From assembly GCA_001779455.1 (NCBI GenBank), contig MFKE01000017.1, positions 7,425-36,806 of the forward strand: a stretch of DNA of 29,382 bases. The letters are read 5' to 3'. The translations under genes and the position numbers were made by a program. Positions 20,499 through 29,382 of this stretch are shown one piece after another (the first letter of the stretch is position 1; each line of letters begins with the position of its first letter). This DNA is from Candidatus Gottesmanbacteria bacterium RIFOXYB1_FULL_47_11 (GTDB lineage Bacteria > Patescibacteriota > Microgenomatia > UBA10105 > UBA927). The notes beneath the pieces were generated by a model. It searched no databases and was not told the DNA's origin. It saw only the letters and a program-made list of their open reading frames with translations.

Positions 20499-23400
20499 AT
20501 TTCCTCCGTATCAGCCATCCGAGGGCAGAAACACTCACGCCCGTTGTAATGAGAGTTATCGCAATATAGAGCCAGAACGTATTGGCACCCGTTGCCGGCA
20601 GTTCGGTAGATGCACCAAGCACGTCACCCGTTACCTCATGCTTTACATTTATCCCTTCGCTGTTTTGCGTGTCACGGAGGATAGTTACCTGGGTCCCGAC
20701 ATAATTATCCGCAACGAATCCGGGATCGGTTGCGTTTGACAGGACGGAAAGACTATCTCCGAGCGCGCAGGCAGTACCGGTTTTACATCCGGCTGCCCAG
20801 GCGAGATCATGATACGTTCCGGGTTGCTGGTCCGCGCTAATATCTGCGACATAAGTGAGTGTGACTTTTTCGTCGACCGCTATTGTTCCAAGCTTCCAGG
20901 TACCCGGCGATGCATACGTCGGCTCGGTTGTGGTCCCGTTTGCCTTAAGATCCGTTCCGTTTGAATTGTTGCTTGTCCAGGAACCGCTTCGATATGTAAA
21001 TCCGGTAGGCAAAAGATCCGTGAGTGTCACGTTATATGCCGCGCTTTGCGTTGCGGCAACCGTTAGGGTGAATAGTACGTTATCTCCTGCTTGTATCGAT
21101 GCCCCGCCAGTGTTGTTTTCTTTGGTAATCGTCAGGATAGGTTCGAGCGGCTGGTTGCCGACTTCGCAGATGACATTTTCTCCGGGGTCGACGGTTACTG
21201 TGTGCGTTGTTCCGTTTACTGCGGCTACGGCATATACTTGACCGAAGCCAAATCTCTCGGTAAAAATTTCACGGCTTTCGTTATTACAGGTAATTGCCGT
21301 TTGTTTATAGCCGGACTTTTCATTCTCACTCAATCCATATGTTCCGGGGAGAAGATCGATAAACTCTGTGTACCCATTGGCATTTGTATTTTGCGATTGA
21401 GTTGTCGGGCCGTTGTCGAGATTCATCGTCCAGCCTTCAAGATACTGTTCTTCTCCGTTTTTGACTCCGTCACCATTTTTGTCATTGTATTTGTATACGC
21501 GTACATCGCCCAGCTCGATGTTGCCGAAGTGTTTTTCTCCGATGGATTCATCTCCTGATTGGTCAATGATAAATCTGCGGCAACGCGGCGCTTCATCCGT
21601 TCGGCCCGAGAGGTTGGCGTATCCCTCGCTCGAAGACGGATCAGTTTGCGCCCAGCCCTCTTTCAAAACCTCACACATGTAGTATGTGCCGAACGGAAGA
21701 TCCTCAAACCGGTATTGACCATCTTCGAGTGATCCAGCGCCCGTGATCACTTCCCGGTTAAATGACCAGTCTCCGTTATAGAGTCTGATTGTCCAATCAT
21801 TCAGCCAGTTCTCACTATCCTGGTGTTCACTGTCGTTGTTTACATCGCTATATTTTCTGCTTTGGATAACACCCAGCTTAAGGTTGCCGAAGCGCTCCCC
21901 GGTCACATCTTGGCCGGCGCCTACAACGACAGTACGGCAATATGTTCCATCACTTCTCGTTACTCCGGAAGTTGGTTCTGTCTGCGTCCAACCAACCTGC
22001 AAATCTTCACAGACATAATAGGTTCCGGGAACAAGATTCGAGAATTTATATTGTCCGTCTTCAAGCGGCCCGTTTCCGGTGACGACAGATGCTATGGGAG
22101 CACCGTCTACATTTATGCTGTCATATAAGTCGATCGTCCAACCGTCGAGGAGCGGCTCGCCGTCAACCCGACTGCCGTTACCATTAAGATCATTATATTT
22201 TCTTCCGGCAATAGATCCGCGCTTTGTATTCCTAAATGTACAGGTAACCGTTTCTCCGGACTGCAGACTGATTGAAGAAATATTACTTCTGTCGGAACAA
22301 ACGGTATTGCTCAAATCCCATCCACTCGGTACGTTTTCGGCAACAGAATACGTTCCCGGCATTAGGTATCCGGAGTCATCCTGCTCCCCGTCTTTTAGAT
22401 CAGCGTCGTTGTCTCCGTAACTTAAATCAAAATCAAAGACGTCTTGGCTACCGTCAGGTAAGGTCTGTTTTTCAAGAATAATGCGTCCCATTTGAGTGTT
22501 AACAAATACATAATACCAAGGAGCGTCTCCGCTCTGGGGAGTAAAGTCATATGACAAGGGCGTAAGATTTTGCCATCCTGGTTTTAGAATTTCTTGTGCG
22601 GTATAGTTACCGGGACCCAGATTAGTGAATCTGACACAACCTGTGCCCGCCTCTGTCACGCCGGTGTCATCAACTAGTTGACCATTCTTATACAGATCTA
22701 TTTCCCATCCCCCTAAGGGTAGTCTGTCCCGGTTTGTTGACAGATCGCCGTCAGCGTCAGAGTCTTTACAGAAGAAGCGGTCGACATTTTGGAAGTTGAC
22801 AAAGTCTCTGTCAATGACATTTTGTCCCGGCCCAACCGTTACATTGTGGAAAAGGCTTGTGAGTGCGGTCCACCCGGTTTGTACTATTTCTTTTACCTGG
22901 TAGTAGCCGGGAAGTAAGTTGGTGAAAGTGTAATTTCCGTCTGTGTCGGTGTGGATTGAAGTAGCTAGTACGCAGCCGGTAAAGTCTGCAGCACAGTCTT
23001 TGTACAGTTCAATAACCCAGTCGAAGATTCCCGACTGATCAGTAATTGTACCCGTAGTACCGTCGGTGTCATTAAGTTTTGTTCCGGAAATTGAACCCAA
23101 TTGCACATTGCCAAATCGAACGTCACCGGTAGTTTGTCCTGCTGTAACGATTACATTCTGACAGTTTGAACTGGCAGGGATTGTTCTTTGCCAGCCGGTT
23201 TGTTCAACTTCGCAAACAGAGTATGTTCCGGGGACAAGATTTTCAAAAATATATTCGCCGGGATTAAGGTTTATATCCTGCGTAACCGTTGAAATTTCGC
23301 CCGGATCAAGTATTCCATCGTCATTTGCATCAATAAAGATTGTCCAGCCATTTAACATTGGCTCTTGTTCTAATATGTTGCCATCGGCATCTAAGTCATG

Positions 23401-26400
23401 TGTTTTTGATCCGGCTATCGCACCGCGTTTTGTATTGGTAAACGTACATGTGACCGTTTCACCAGAATCAACATCAAGACTCGCAGGAGTTTCATCTTTG
23501 TCACAAACACCGCCATCTGAATCCCAGCCTGCTACAGCTCTTTCGGAAACAGAGTAGGTTCCTGGAAGAACATAAAAAGCTTTTCCCGAAGGTATCGTTG
23601 CGTTGGTGTCATTGTCTAATTGAAAAACAGCGGGGTGAGTACCGCCAAAATTATTATCGAAAGTAAAGTCCTGAGAGTCATCCGGAATAGCATCTTTGGA
23701 AATGATAATCTTTCCCCTTTTCGTGTTGGTTATTTCGCAATATTTCGTCTCACCGGCTGCCACGAGCACATCCTGACACGTGTCTCCGGTTTTACTCCAC
23801 CAATCTGCTGATGCCTCCTCCGTAACTGTATACGTTCCCGGGGTCACCTCGTAATCCTTATCTGTTGAATCAGTTATCGTCATATATCCGCTCGCAATTG
23901 TTCCCCCTGTTGAGGAAGTTGCACTAATAGAAAATGTCGCGGGATCACCTGCAGGAATAGTCGTTTTTTGTACAATAAGATGGCTTCTTTTAATATTATT
24001 AAAGGTACACGTAATTGTTTGTCCCGCTGTCGGGGTAAAGCTTGCCGGAGTTCCGCTCGTGCAGGAAGAGCTTGTTAATTTCCATTCACTGGGAACAGTT
24101 TCTGAAACACCATATTGTACGCCCGGAGTTACGGTATATGTTTGTGAGCCCGCGCTAGAGCTTGTGGTAATGTCAAAGCTTCCGGGAAGACCATTTGCGC
24201 CTGTTCCCGTATAGTTAAATGTCCCGTCTCCTCCGGTTGTATTTTTCTGAATAATAACTGTAGCGCGTTTTGTATTGGTGAATGTACAGGTGACGCTACC
24301 TCCGTTTGTCACGGTAAAGCCTGCAGGCGTTCCGGAATCACAGGATGAGCTGGTGAGATCCCAGCCGGTTTGTCCTGCTTCCGATACGGAATACCCACCT
24401 GCGTTTACTGTTATAAATCCTGTAGTGCCTGTATCACCCGAAGTTGTGATGCTAGGTGTAGACGGTGATGGTCCGCCGACGGTAAAGTCAAATGTTCCGT
24501 TTCCGCCGACCGTATTTTTGATAATTTTGATTTGTCCCGCCTGGTCGTCATTAATAATTGTGCACACTTTGTTATCACCAGGAAGCAGTGTTACGGAACC
24601 GTTTGAATCACAGTGACCTCCCCAGCCCGAAGCTGTGTAACCCGGAAGATTTACTTCGCTTGCGGTGTAGGAGCCCGCAGAAAGTGTTTGAGCAACGCCG
24701 CTTGTTACAACTGTGGTGTCAATTTTCAGGACAAAATCAGCAACAACCTTACTTCCGCCGTTATCGTTGATAACGGTTTTTTGAAGAGTCAGAGTTGGAG
24801 CGACATCGTCATTTGTGACTGTACATGTTTTTTCCTCACCCGCACTGATAGCTCCAGTACAATCTGTCGAATAGGATGGGGTGTATCCGAACAGTCCCGT
24901 CTCCGAGACGCTGTAATTACCTGCATCTAACGTTACGATTGTACCGGGATTTTCTGCTCCGGGGAACGAAGGATTTGATACGTTTGTTCCGGTGACTGTC
25001 ATGGTAAAGTCGCCGGCGTCAGCAGTCCCTCCGTTGTCGTTTACAACATGTTTAATGACAGTGAGCTTAGGGGCTATGTCGTTATTCGTAATTGTACAGG
25101 TAACATCCTGTCCTTCATTGAGCGACAATGGTTGAGTTAGCGTTTGCTGTGTGTTGTTATCTATACAACTCCATATACCTTCGGAATACGCAGCAAGATC
25201 AGTTTCAGTCAGTAGATAGCCTGTGTTTGCACTCACGCCGGGTGTTGCTGTATATGTAGTCGTGGTTCCAATCACCGTACCGGAATCAAATGTTAGCGGG
25301 CTTGCGTTTAATGCGATTCCGAAATCAGATACTGTTGCGGTTCCCCCATTATCATTTACAACGTTTTTAACAACAGTAAGAGATGGGGCGTCATCATTAT
25401 TAGTAATTGTGCATGTGGCATCCTGATTAAGGGCAAGGGCGATAGAGCCGTCTCGGCCGCAATCCCCGCCCCAAACGGAAGGTGTATAGCCGGTAAGCGT
25501 TGTTTCAGAAGCTATATGCACTCCTGCAGTTACTGTTTGTGCGACTCCCCATGGGACATTTCCGCTGTCAATTTTTCCCTGGAAGTCTGCCGTAGTAGCA
25601 TTGCCGCCATTATCGTTTGTCACGGTTTTGACTAATGTGAGAGTCGGGGCTATATCATCATTGGTAATCGTACAGGTTGCTGATTGTCCGAGTCCAACGG
25701 TGACCGTATCACCGTCAACCTGAGTTCCTCCGACACATACCCAGTTGGAAGCTGAATATCCTGCCGGCCCTGACTCAGAGAGATTATAGGTTCCTGTATC
25801 AAACGAAGCACCATTTGAGACAGAAGGCCCAGATCCGCTAAATCCGGTAGGACCGGAAGCAGTGAGTGTCCAAGCAGATGCAAGGGCGGTGCCGCCATTA
25901 TTATTGGTGACTTCTTTTACAAGAGTAAGCGAGGGTGAATTATCACTATTTGTGATTGTACAGGTTGCTGATTGTCCGAGTCCCACGGTGACCGTATCAC
26001 CGTCAACCTGTGTTCCTCCGACACAAACCCAACTAGATGCTGTATAGCCGCTTGGCCCTAACTCGGAGAGATCATATGTTCCGGCATCAAACGAAGCACC
26101 ATTTGAAACAGTGGGGCCTGAACCGCTAAAACCAGTTAATCCGGTTGCGGTAAGCGTCCAGTTTCCAGGGGTTGCAGTTCCTCCGTTATCATTTGTTACT
26201 TCTTTGACGAGCGTAAGAGACGGTGCATTGTCAGTGTTTGTAATGGTACAAATAGCCGATTGTCCTAACCCAACCGTAATTTGATTGCCGACCTGAGTGC
26301 CAGTACCTGTACAAACCCAAGAGCTTGCTGAATATCCTGCAGGTCCTGTTGATTCAGAAAGCGTGTATGTTCCCGCCGAAAATGTTGGTCCGCTAACTAC

Positions 26401-28632
26401 ATCTGCAGAACCTGCGGCCCCTGGCCCAGAAAGAGGTGTCGTCCCAGCCGCAGAAAGTGTCCATGCATTTTCAAGGGCCGTACCACCATTGTCGTTGATA
26501 ACAACTTTATTGAGAGTTAATGACGCGACATCGTCGTCGTTATTAATCGTACATGTCGCAACATCGTTTGGCGCTAATGTGATGCTGCTTCCGGTAACCG
26601 GTGCAGTCGTATTTTTTACACAACTCCAATTTCCGGCTGTATATCCTGATGGCCCTGACTCAGAAAGATTGTAAGTACCACTACTAACTTCTGCAGCAGT
26701 AACAGCAGCGCTTCCTGTTATTCCGGAAATCGGCGTTGGGCCGGATGCGGAAAGAGTCCAGTCAGCAGGAACGGCTGTACCGCCGTTATCCTTTGTTACG
26801 GTTTTAACCAAGGTTAGATGTGCCTTTTGTAGTGTGTTGACGAATGTACAAACAACACTTTCATTGGATGCAATATCCACGGATACACTTGAGGTTCCGG
26901 ATTCGCCGGTATTGCAGGTAACGGATGTTGAATAGTTTGGATCAGTTGTTTCTGTAATTACATATGCGCCTGCAGGAACACTTTGGGCATCAGATCCGGT
27001 ATCAGGAATATCCATACTTGCGTGAGAATAACTGTCGGGTCCCGTAGTCAAAAAATCCCAAACGCTTGTATCATTTGGTTCGACATTTTTGATAATCGTT
27101 AAATTTCCAGGAGGAATAACAGCGTCCGTAGAGAGGGATCTATCGGTGCTTCCAAGATTACCCAAGCTCCAATCATCTAAACGCATGTGATACGATGATC
27201 CGTTTATGCTTCCTGCCGATCTTGGTTGTCCCGCAACAAAACCCCAGTCAAGTCTAGATGCGATATGCCCGCCCCAGGCGAGAACCGCATTCGCGCTTGC
27301 AGCAGTAAACGTGACTCGGACTATGGCTTCTGATTGAGCCGCACTAAGATCGCCTTCAGATACATAAGAAACATTGGTTATTGTACCGCCAAAAAGAGTC
27401 ATTACGCGTTCTCCTGCTGGAAGACTATTGAAGCTTGCGGTGGGCTGTCCTGTAACAGGAGAGCTTACAGAGCTTGGTGCAGGGATAGGAAAAGTCGTTG
27501 TAGTCCCGGAAACGCCTGTGATGCCATCAGTTGGCGTGATGATTTCCGCGGCATGACCAAAGGGTAAATGAGATTCTAATCGGTTATAGTGAGTAAGATA
27601 ATCGATCGCGTGTTTTCCGCTATTTTTAATGTCATACCCGAGATCTAACACAATTTCGGTTCCATCCGTCGGTAAATTAGCCATCACTGCTCTATACGGA
27701 ATGGAAAATCCTTCGACAAAATGTGAATTAGAAGATCCTGCGTTTCCGTTTACCCATCCCAGTCCGCCCCCTAAGGTCAAACAATTATTCGGTGTCGTGG
27801 CTGAACCGTTACGACACTGATCCAAGTCTACGGATTCTGGGCCATCCGTAAACGTCGTTGAGGCGATCACCTTGTCACTTTGGTTGGTAACGATTACTGA
27901 GTAATTTGGTCGGTAGATTCCGTCCAGCTGGTAAGCATAGACAAATGTTCCTTCTCCGTCGGTTTCAATTTCGACGGTTGTTGAAGTTGCCGGCGGGTCA
28001 TCTGACTTGATGGTCAGGTCATATTTATGATTGGGTTTAAATCCGGATCCGGTAATGACAGCGGTATCAGTCGGCGCGTAGTCTGCTTTATCCGTTGTAA
28101 TGGTGGCGCTGTTTGACGGGTCAATATTATCAAGGTTCAGGGAGACTGCTTCAACATTTTCTAATACGGAAGCGGATAACACACCCTGTTCGGGTTCTTC
28201 GGGAGTAATAGTCGGGGTCGGCGCTACGGTTGAGGCGCCGTCAAGAATTTGGCCTTGTTCAGTAGGAGGACCTGTTTCAGTGGGTTGAGCAACTTCTGTT
28301 GGTGTCGGCGTGAGATTTTCGGGCGTTGGGTTCGGCGTTGCTTCTTCTGTTGGTGTCGGAGTTTCGGTTGATGTCGGTGTGATAGTCGGTATGGTTTCTG
28401 TGGTGAGCGGCGAAGTAGGTTCGGCTGTGATAACCGGTTCGACTGTCGGAGCAGGCGTTGCTTCTTTTGTCGGCGTCGGGGTTGCGGGATCAGAGCTTTG
28501 GGTTGCCTCCTGAGCATTCACCGGTTGTATGAGAAGAGGGAGTACGCTTGCCGGAAGAATGCTGTTGAAAACAAGCGAGAGTCCGCTGATAACGGATAAA
28601 ATTTTATGAAATGCTCGCAGGCGTTTGTTCAT
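20491..28632 (-). CDS. Giant LPXTG-anchored repeat adhesin (2713 aa)
   Basis: The protein has a signal peptide (cleavage near VNA/Q at about 40), then a Pro/Thr/Glu stalk (about 40-150) and an Ig-like domain with DKADYAPTDTAVITGSGF. A large N-terminal domain reaches about residue 505. Thirteen prealbumin-like repeats of 85-107 aa follow (506-1737; pattern LTLVK...NDNGGTA...GTYxLSESG...CTITN). About seven mostly SdrD B/CnaB-like units come next (1737-2495; pattern GSIxGxKxxDxxxxG...NLxPGTY), then a DUF11-like domain (LTITKENNTGG). It ends with LPATG at 2678-2682, a transmembrane helix and RRKYA. Most repeats keep a Lys in strand A, a central Glu and a C-terminal Asn, as in domains with Lys-Asn isopeptide bonds, plus a pair of cysteines. 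It is the first gene of the sortase operon. A clear Shine-Dalgarno is not visible. Confidence 0.93.
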   Translation of the reverse strand: MNKRLRAFHKILSVISGLSLVFNSILPASVLPLLIQPVNAQEATQSSDPATPTPTKEATPAPTVEPVITAEPTSPLTTETIPTITPTSTETPTPTEEATPNPTPENLTPTPTEVAQPTETGPPTEQGQILDGASTVAPTPTITPEEPEQGVLSASVLENVEAVSLNLDNIDPSNSATITTDKADYAPTDTAVITGSGFKPNHKYDLTIKSDDPPATSTTVEIETDGEGTFVYAYQLDGIYRPNYSVIVTNQSDKVIASTTFTDGPESVDLDQCRNGSATTPNNCLTLGGGLGWVNGNAGSSNSHFVEGFSIPYRAVMANLPTDGTEIVLDLGYDIKNSGKHAIDYLTHYNRLESHLPFGHAAEIITPTDGITGVSGTTTTFPIPAPSSVSSPVTGQPTASFNSLPAGERVMTLFGGTITNVSYVSEGDLSAAQSEAIVRVTFTAASANAVLAWGGHIASRLDWGFVAGQPRSAGSINGSSYHMRLDDWSLGNLGSTDRSLSTDAVIPPGNLTIIKNVEPNDTSVWDFLTTGPDSYSHASMDIPDTGSDAQSVPAGAYVITETTDPNYSTSVTCNTGESGTSSVSVDIASNESVVCTFVNTLQKAHLTLVKTVTKDNGGTAVPADWTLSASGPTPISGITGSAAVTAAEVSSGTYNLSESGPSGYTAGNWSCVKNTTAPVTGSSITLAPNDVATCTINNDDDVASLTLNKVVINDNGGTALENAWTLSAAGTTPLSGPGAAGSADVVSGPTFSAGTYTLSESTGPAGYSASSWVCTGTGTQVGNQITVGLGQSAICTITNTDNAPSLTLVKEVTNDNGGTATPGNWTLTATGLTGFSGSGPTVSNGASFDAGTYDLSELGPSGYTASSWVCVGGTQVDGDTVTVGLGQSATCTITNSDNSPSLTLVKEVTNNNGGTALASAWTLTASGPTGFSGSGPSVSNGASFDTGTYNLSESGPAGYSASNWVCVGGTQVDGDTVTVGLGQSATCTITNDDIAPTLTLVKTVTNDNGGNATTADFQGKIDSGNVPWGVAQTVTAGVHIASETTLTGYTPSVWGGDCGRDGSIALALNQDATCTITNNDDAPSLTVVKNVVNDNGGTATVSDFGIALNASPLTFDSGTVIGTTTTYTATPGVSANTGYLLTETDLAAYSEGIWSCIDNNTQQTLTQPLSLNEGQDVTCTITNNDIAPKLTVIKHVVNDNGGTADAGDFTMTVTGTNVSNPSFPGAENPGTIVTLDAGNYSVSETGLFGYTPSYSTDCTGAISAGEEKTCTVTNDDVAPTLTLQKTVINDNGGSKVVADFVLKIDTTVVTSGVAQTLSAGSYTASEVNLPGYTASGWGGHCDSNGSVTLLPGDNKVCTIINDDQAGQIKIIKNTVGGNGTFDFTVGGPSPSTPSITTSGDTGTTGFITVNAGGYSVSEAGQTGWDLTSSSCDSGTPAGFTVTNGGSVTCTFTNTKRATVIIQKNTTGGDGTFNYTGTGANGLPGSFDITTSSSAGSQTYTVTPGVQYGVSETVPSEWKLTSSSCTSGTPASFTPTAGQTITCTFNNIKRSHLIVQKTTIPAGDPATFSISATSSTGGTIASGYMTITDSTDKDYEVTPGTYTVTEEASADWWSKTGDTCQDVLVAAGETKYCEITNTKRGKIIISKDAIPDDSQDFTFDNNFGGTHPAVFQLDNDTNATIPSGKAFYVLPGTYSVSERAVAGWDSDGGVCDKDETPASLDVDSGETVTCTFTNTKRGAIAGSKTHDLDADGNILEQEPMLNGWTIFIDANDDGILDPGEISTVTQDINLNPGEYIFENLVPGTYSVCEVEQTGWQRTIPASSNCQNVIVTAGQTTGDVRFGNVQLGSISGTKLNDTDGTTGTITDQSGIFDWVIELYKDCAADFTGCVLATSIHTDTDGNYTFTNLLPGYYQVKEIVQTGWTALTSLFHNVTVGPGQNVIDRDFVNFQNVDRFFCKDSDADGDLSTNRDRLPLGGWEIDLYKNGQLVDDTGVTEAGTGCVRFTNLGPGNYTAQEILKPGWQNLTPLSYDFTPQSGDAPWYYVFVNTQMGRIILEKQTLPDGSQDVFDFDLSYGDNDADLKDGEQDDSGYLMPGTYSVAENVPSGWDLSNTVCSDRSNISSISLQSGETVTCTFRNTKRGSIAGRKYNDLNGNGSRVDGEPLLDGWTIDLYDSINVDGAPIASVVTGNGPLEDGQYKFSNLVPGTYYVCEDLQVGWTQTEPTSGVTRSDGTYCRTVVVGAGQDVTGERFGNLKLGVIQSRKYSDVNNDSEHQDSENWLNDWTIRLYNGDWSFNREVITGAGSLEDGQYRFEDLPFGTYYMCEVLKEGWAQTDPSSSEGYANLSGRTDEAPRCRRFIIDQSGDESIGEKHFGNIELGDVRVYKYNDKNGDGVKNGEEQYLEGWTMNLDNGPTTQSQNTNANGYTEFIDLLPGTYGLSENEKSGYKQTAITCNNESREIFTERFGFGQVYAVAAVNGTTHTVTVDPGENVICEVGNQPLEPILTITKENNTGGASIQAGDNVLFTLTVAATQSAAYNVTLTDLLPTGFTYRSGSWTSNNSNGTDLKANGTTTEPTYASPGTWKLGTIAVDEKVTLTYVADISADQQPGTYHDLAWAAGCKTGTACALGDSLSVLSNATDPGFVADNYVGTQVTILRDTQNSEGINVKHEVTGDVLGASTELPATGANTFWLYIAITLITTGVSVSALGWLIRRKYA
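20587..20601 (-). other. LPATG sorting signal codons
   Basis: These five codons encode Leu-Pro-Ala-Thr-Gly, followed by a 20-odd residue hydrophobic helix and a basic tail (RRKYA), the standard wall-sorting signal. The sortase gene is about 1 kb downstream. Confidence 0.95.
25662..26080. repeat. Two near-identical adhesin repeat segments
   Basis: The stretches at about 25665-25790 and 25952-26078 match over most bases, with identical encoded GGTQVDGDTVTVGLGQSATC. They lie one protein repeat (about 287 nt) apart, which indicates recent duplication within the array. Confidence 0.8.
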
Positions 28633-28675
28633 GAATACGCTGGCAGGATAATTTCTGTTTACTAAGATTTTGACG

Positions 28676-28705
28676 ATTATAACACCCTATAGCAAGCTCC
28701 GTCAA
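28676..28705 (-). promoter_or_regulatory. Promoter of the adhesin-sortase operon
   Basis: TTGACG (28705-28700) and TATAAT (28681-28676) are 18 bases apart, giving a 5' untranslated region of about 35-40 nt before the ATG at 28632. It lies just downstream of tRNA-Val. Confidence 0.75.
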
Positions 28706-28713
28706 TACCCCGG

Positions 28714-28787
28714 TGCGCGCACAGGGATTCGGACCCCGGGCCTTTGCAATGTGAATGCAACGCTCTAACCAGCTGAGCTATGCGCGC
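28714..28787 (-). tRNA. tRNA-Val (anticodon CAC)
   Basis: The 74-nt gene has acceptor GCGCGCA/TGCGCGC, D arm GCTC...GAGC, anticodon stem TTGCA/TGCAA with loop TTCACAT (CAC at 28753-28751), and T stem CGGGG/CCCTG. The discriminator is A; the next bases are CCG, so the full CCA is not encoded. The T loop reads TCCGAAT, with C in place of the nearly invariant base 55 (U/pseudouridine). CAC reads the GUG codon only, so at least one more tRNA-Val is needed elsewhere. Confidence 0.9.
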
Positions 28788-28814
28788 AAAAAATAGTACC
28801 TGAATTATATCAGA

Positions 28815-29382
28815 TTACCCTGCGCTTGTTGCAAGCGAGCGTTCGTTGGAGAGGCCAAAGCTGGTCCCGTGTTTTTTGAACATTCCCCAGTAGCCCATTT
28901 TCTTTTTGCGGCTTTGATGCATGGTAAGCCAGCTCCTGCTGTCGTCAATCTGTTCGCGAAGCACTTTGAGGATAGACCGCAGCCGTTCAAAAAAGTTTAC
29001 ATGATACACCCCCGGGTCAACCGGCACTTCCGTGACTGCTTTCTGGATTTCGGAATTTAATGATTGAATAGATGCCGCAAGTGCTTTTAGTTCCGCGCGC
29101 ACTGCCTCTATCTGTTGACCAAGCTTTTGCGGATCTTCTTTCGGAACCGGCATTCGCGGAACCGGACGAACCTCAGGACGCATAAACGGCGGATAAAAGC
29201 GCTCGGGGCGCGAGTCAGGGCGTGCGCTTTTGTCTGGCATCACGATCGGCTCATTTGGGCGGAGATCTCCCTGTTGTTTGACCGGTGCACCAAAAAGAGA
29301 AGTCAGTGCGTCTGTGGCGACTTTACCTGCTACATCCCGGGTGACTGTTTTGCCGACCCCGCCGGACAAATCCCGCAGCGCC
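28815..29382 (-). CDS. DUF5660-like protein (5' end cut by window edge)
   Basis: The frame runs to the window edge, so the N-terminus is missing; at least 188 residues are visible. A Gly-rich beginning is followed by a Pro/Arg-rich linker (RPDSRPERFYPPFMRPEVRP-type), a coiled coil (about 80-115 of the visible part) and a basic C-terminus reading KKKMGYWGMFKKHGTSFGLS and ending ATSAG. That C-terminal signature is one I associate with DUF5660 proteins of Patescibacteria, whose role is unknown. The ending resembles a nucleic-acid or ribosome-binding tail, but this is a guess. tRNA-Val follows 27 nt downstream in the same direction. Confidence 0.7.
   Translation of the reverse strand, partial: ALRDLSGGVGKTVTRDVAGKVATDALTSLFGAPVKQQGDLRPNEPIVMPDKSARPDSRPERFYPPFMRPEVRPVPRMPVPKEDPQKLGQQIEAVRAELKALAASIQSLNSEIQKAVTEVPVDPGVYHVNFFERLRSILKVLREQIDDSRSWLTMHQSRKKKMGYWGMFKKHGTSFGLSNERSLATSAG

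Noticed and set aside
24000..26900. Regularly spaced repeats that might suggest a CRISPR or satellite array.
   Set aside because: Period is about 260-320 nt, units are diverged and all stay in one reading frame encoding beta-sandwich repeats.
20855..28513. Many plus-strand open frames of 60-155 codons across the adhesin gene.
   Set aside because: They are antisense shadows of a 2713-codon gene with clear domains and lack ribosome sites and recognisable folds.

Overview
The window looks like a chromosomal segment of an uncultivated Patescibacteria/CPR bacterium, most likely of the Microgenomates type. This is inferred from compact minus-strand operons with 4-nt stop/start overlaps, short versions of PheT and ThrS, many Pro/Thr-tailed single-pass surface proteins, a sortase with a giant LPXTG adhesin, and a DUF5660-like protein. 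No 16S gene is present, so the lineage stays an inference. Every gene except one penicillin-binding protein (PBP) is on the minus strand.

Layout, read in the direction of minus-strand transcription (right to left). (1) 29382-28714: the 3' part of a DUF5660-like gene, then tRNA-Val(CAC). (2) 28705-14397: a sigma70-type promoter leads into a surface operon. It holds a 2713-aa repeat adhesin ending in LPATG, a second wall or membrane protein, a sortase, two membrane-anchored proteins, a 5'-nucleotidase-like phosphoesterase, a FAM173-like methyltransferase, a PH-domain membrane protein and a Cys-rich exported protein. Several of these have their own promoters. (3) 14383-7891: the translation operon small ORF-thrS-infC-rpmI-rplT, a terminator, then pheS-pheT, the same order as in E. 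coli. It is preceded by a long leader. I read this leader as a classical threonine attenuator: a short peptide with six consecutive Thr codons, mutually exclusive hairpins, and an intrinsic terminator. (4) 5318-7894 on the plus strand: a class A PBP. (5) 5298-1: a tyrosine operon that starts with a T-box riboswitch (specifier UAC, T-box, terminator). It continues with a tRNA-like element, tRNA-Tyr(GUA), a small ORF, an unrecognised protein with faint class I aminoacyl-tRNA synthetase resemblance, an Asp/Glu-racemase-family protein, TyrRS, a 34-aa membrane peptide and recG (cut by the window edge).

The most interesting content is regulatory. Two aminoacyl-tRNA synthetase operons in one window use two unrelated tRNA-charging sensors: a T-box for Tyr and leader-peptide attenuation for Thr. 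The T-box transcript also carries the tRNA-Tyr gene that it should sense, together with a possible synthetase-like protein and a racemase of unknown purpose. Several promoters place the -10 box only 6-7 nt before the ATG, which predicts leaderless mRNAs. All calls come from reading the sequence; no database search or folding program was run.
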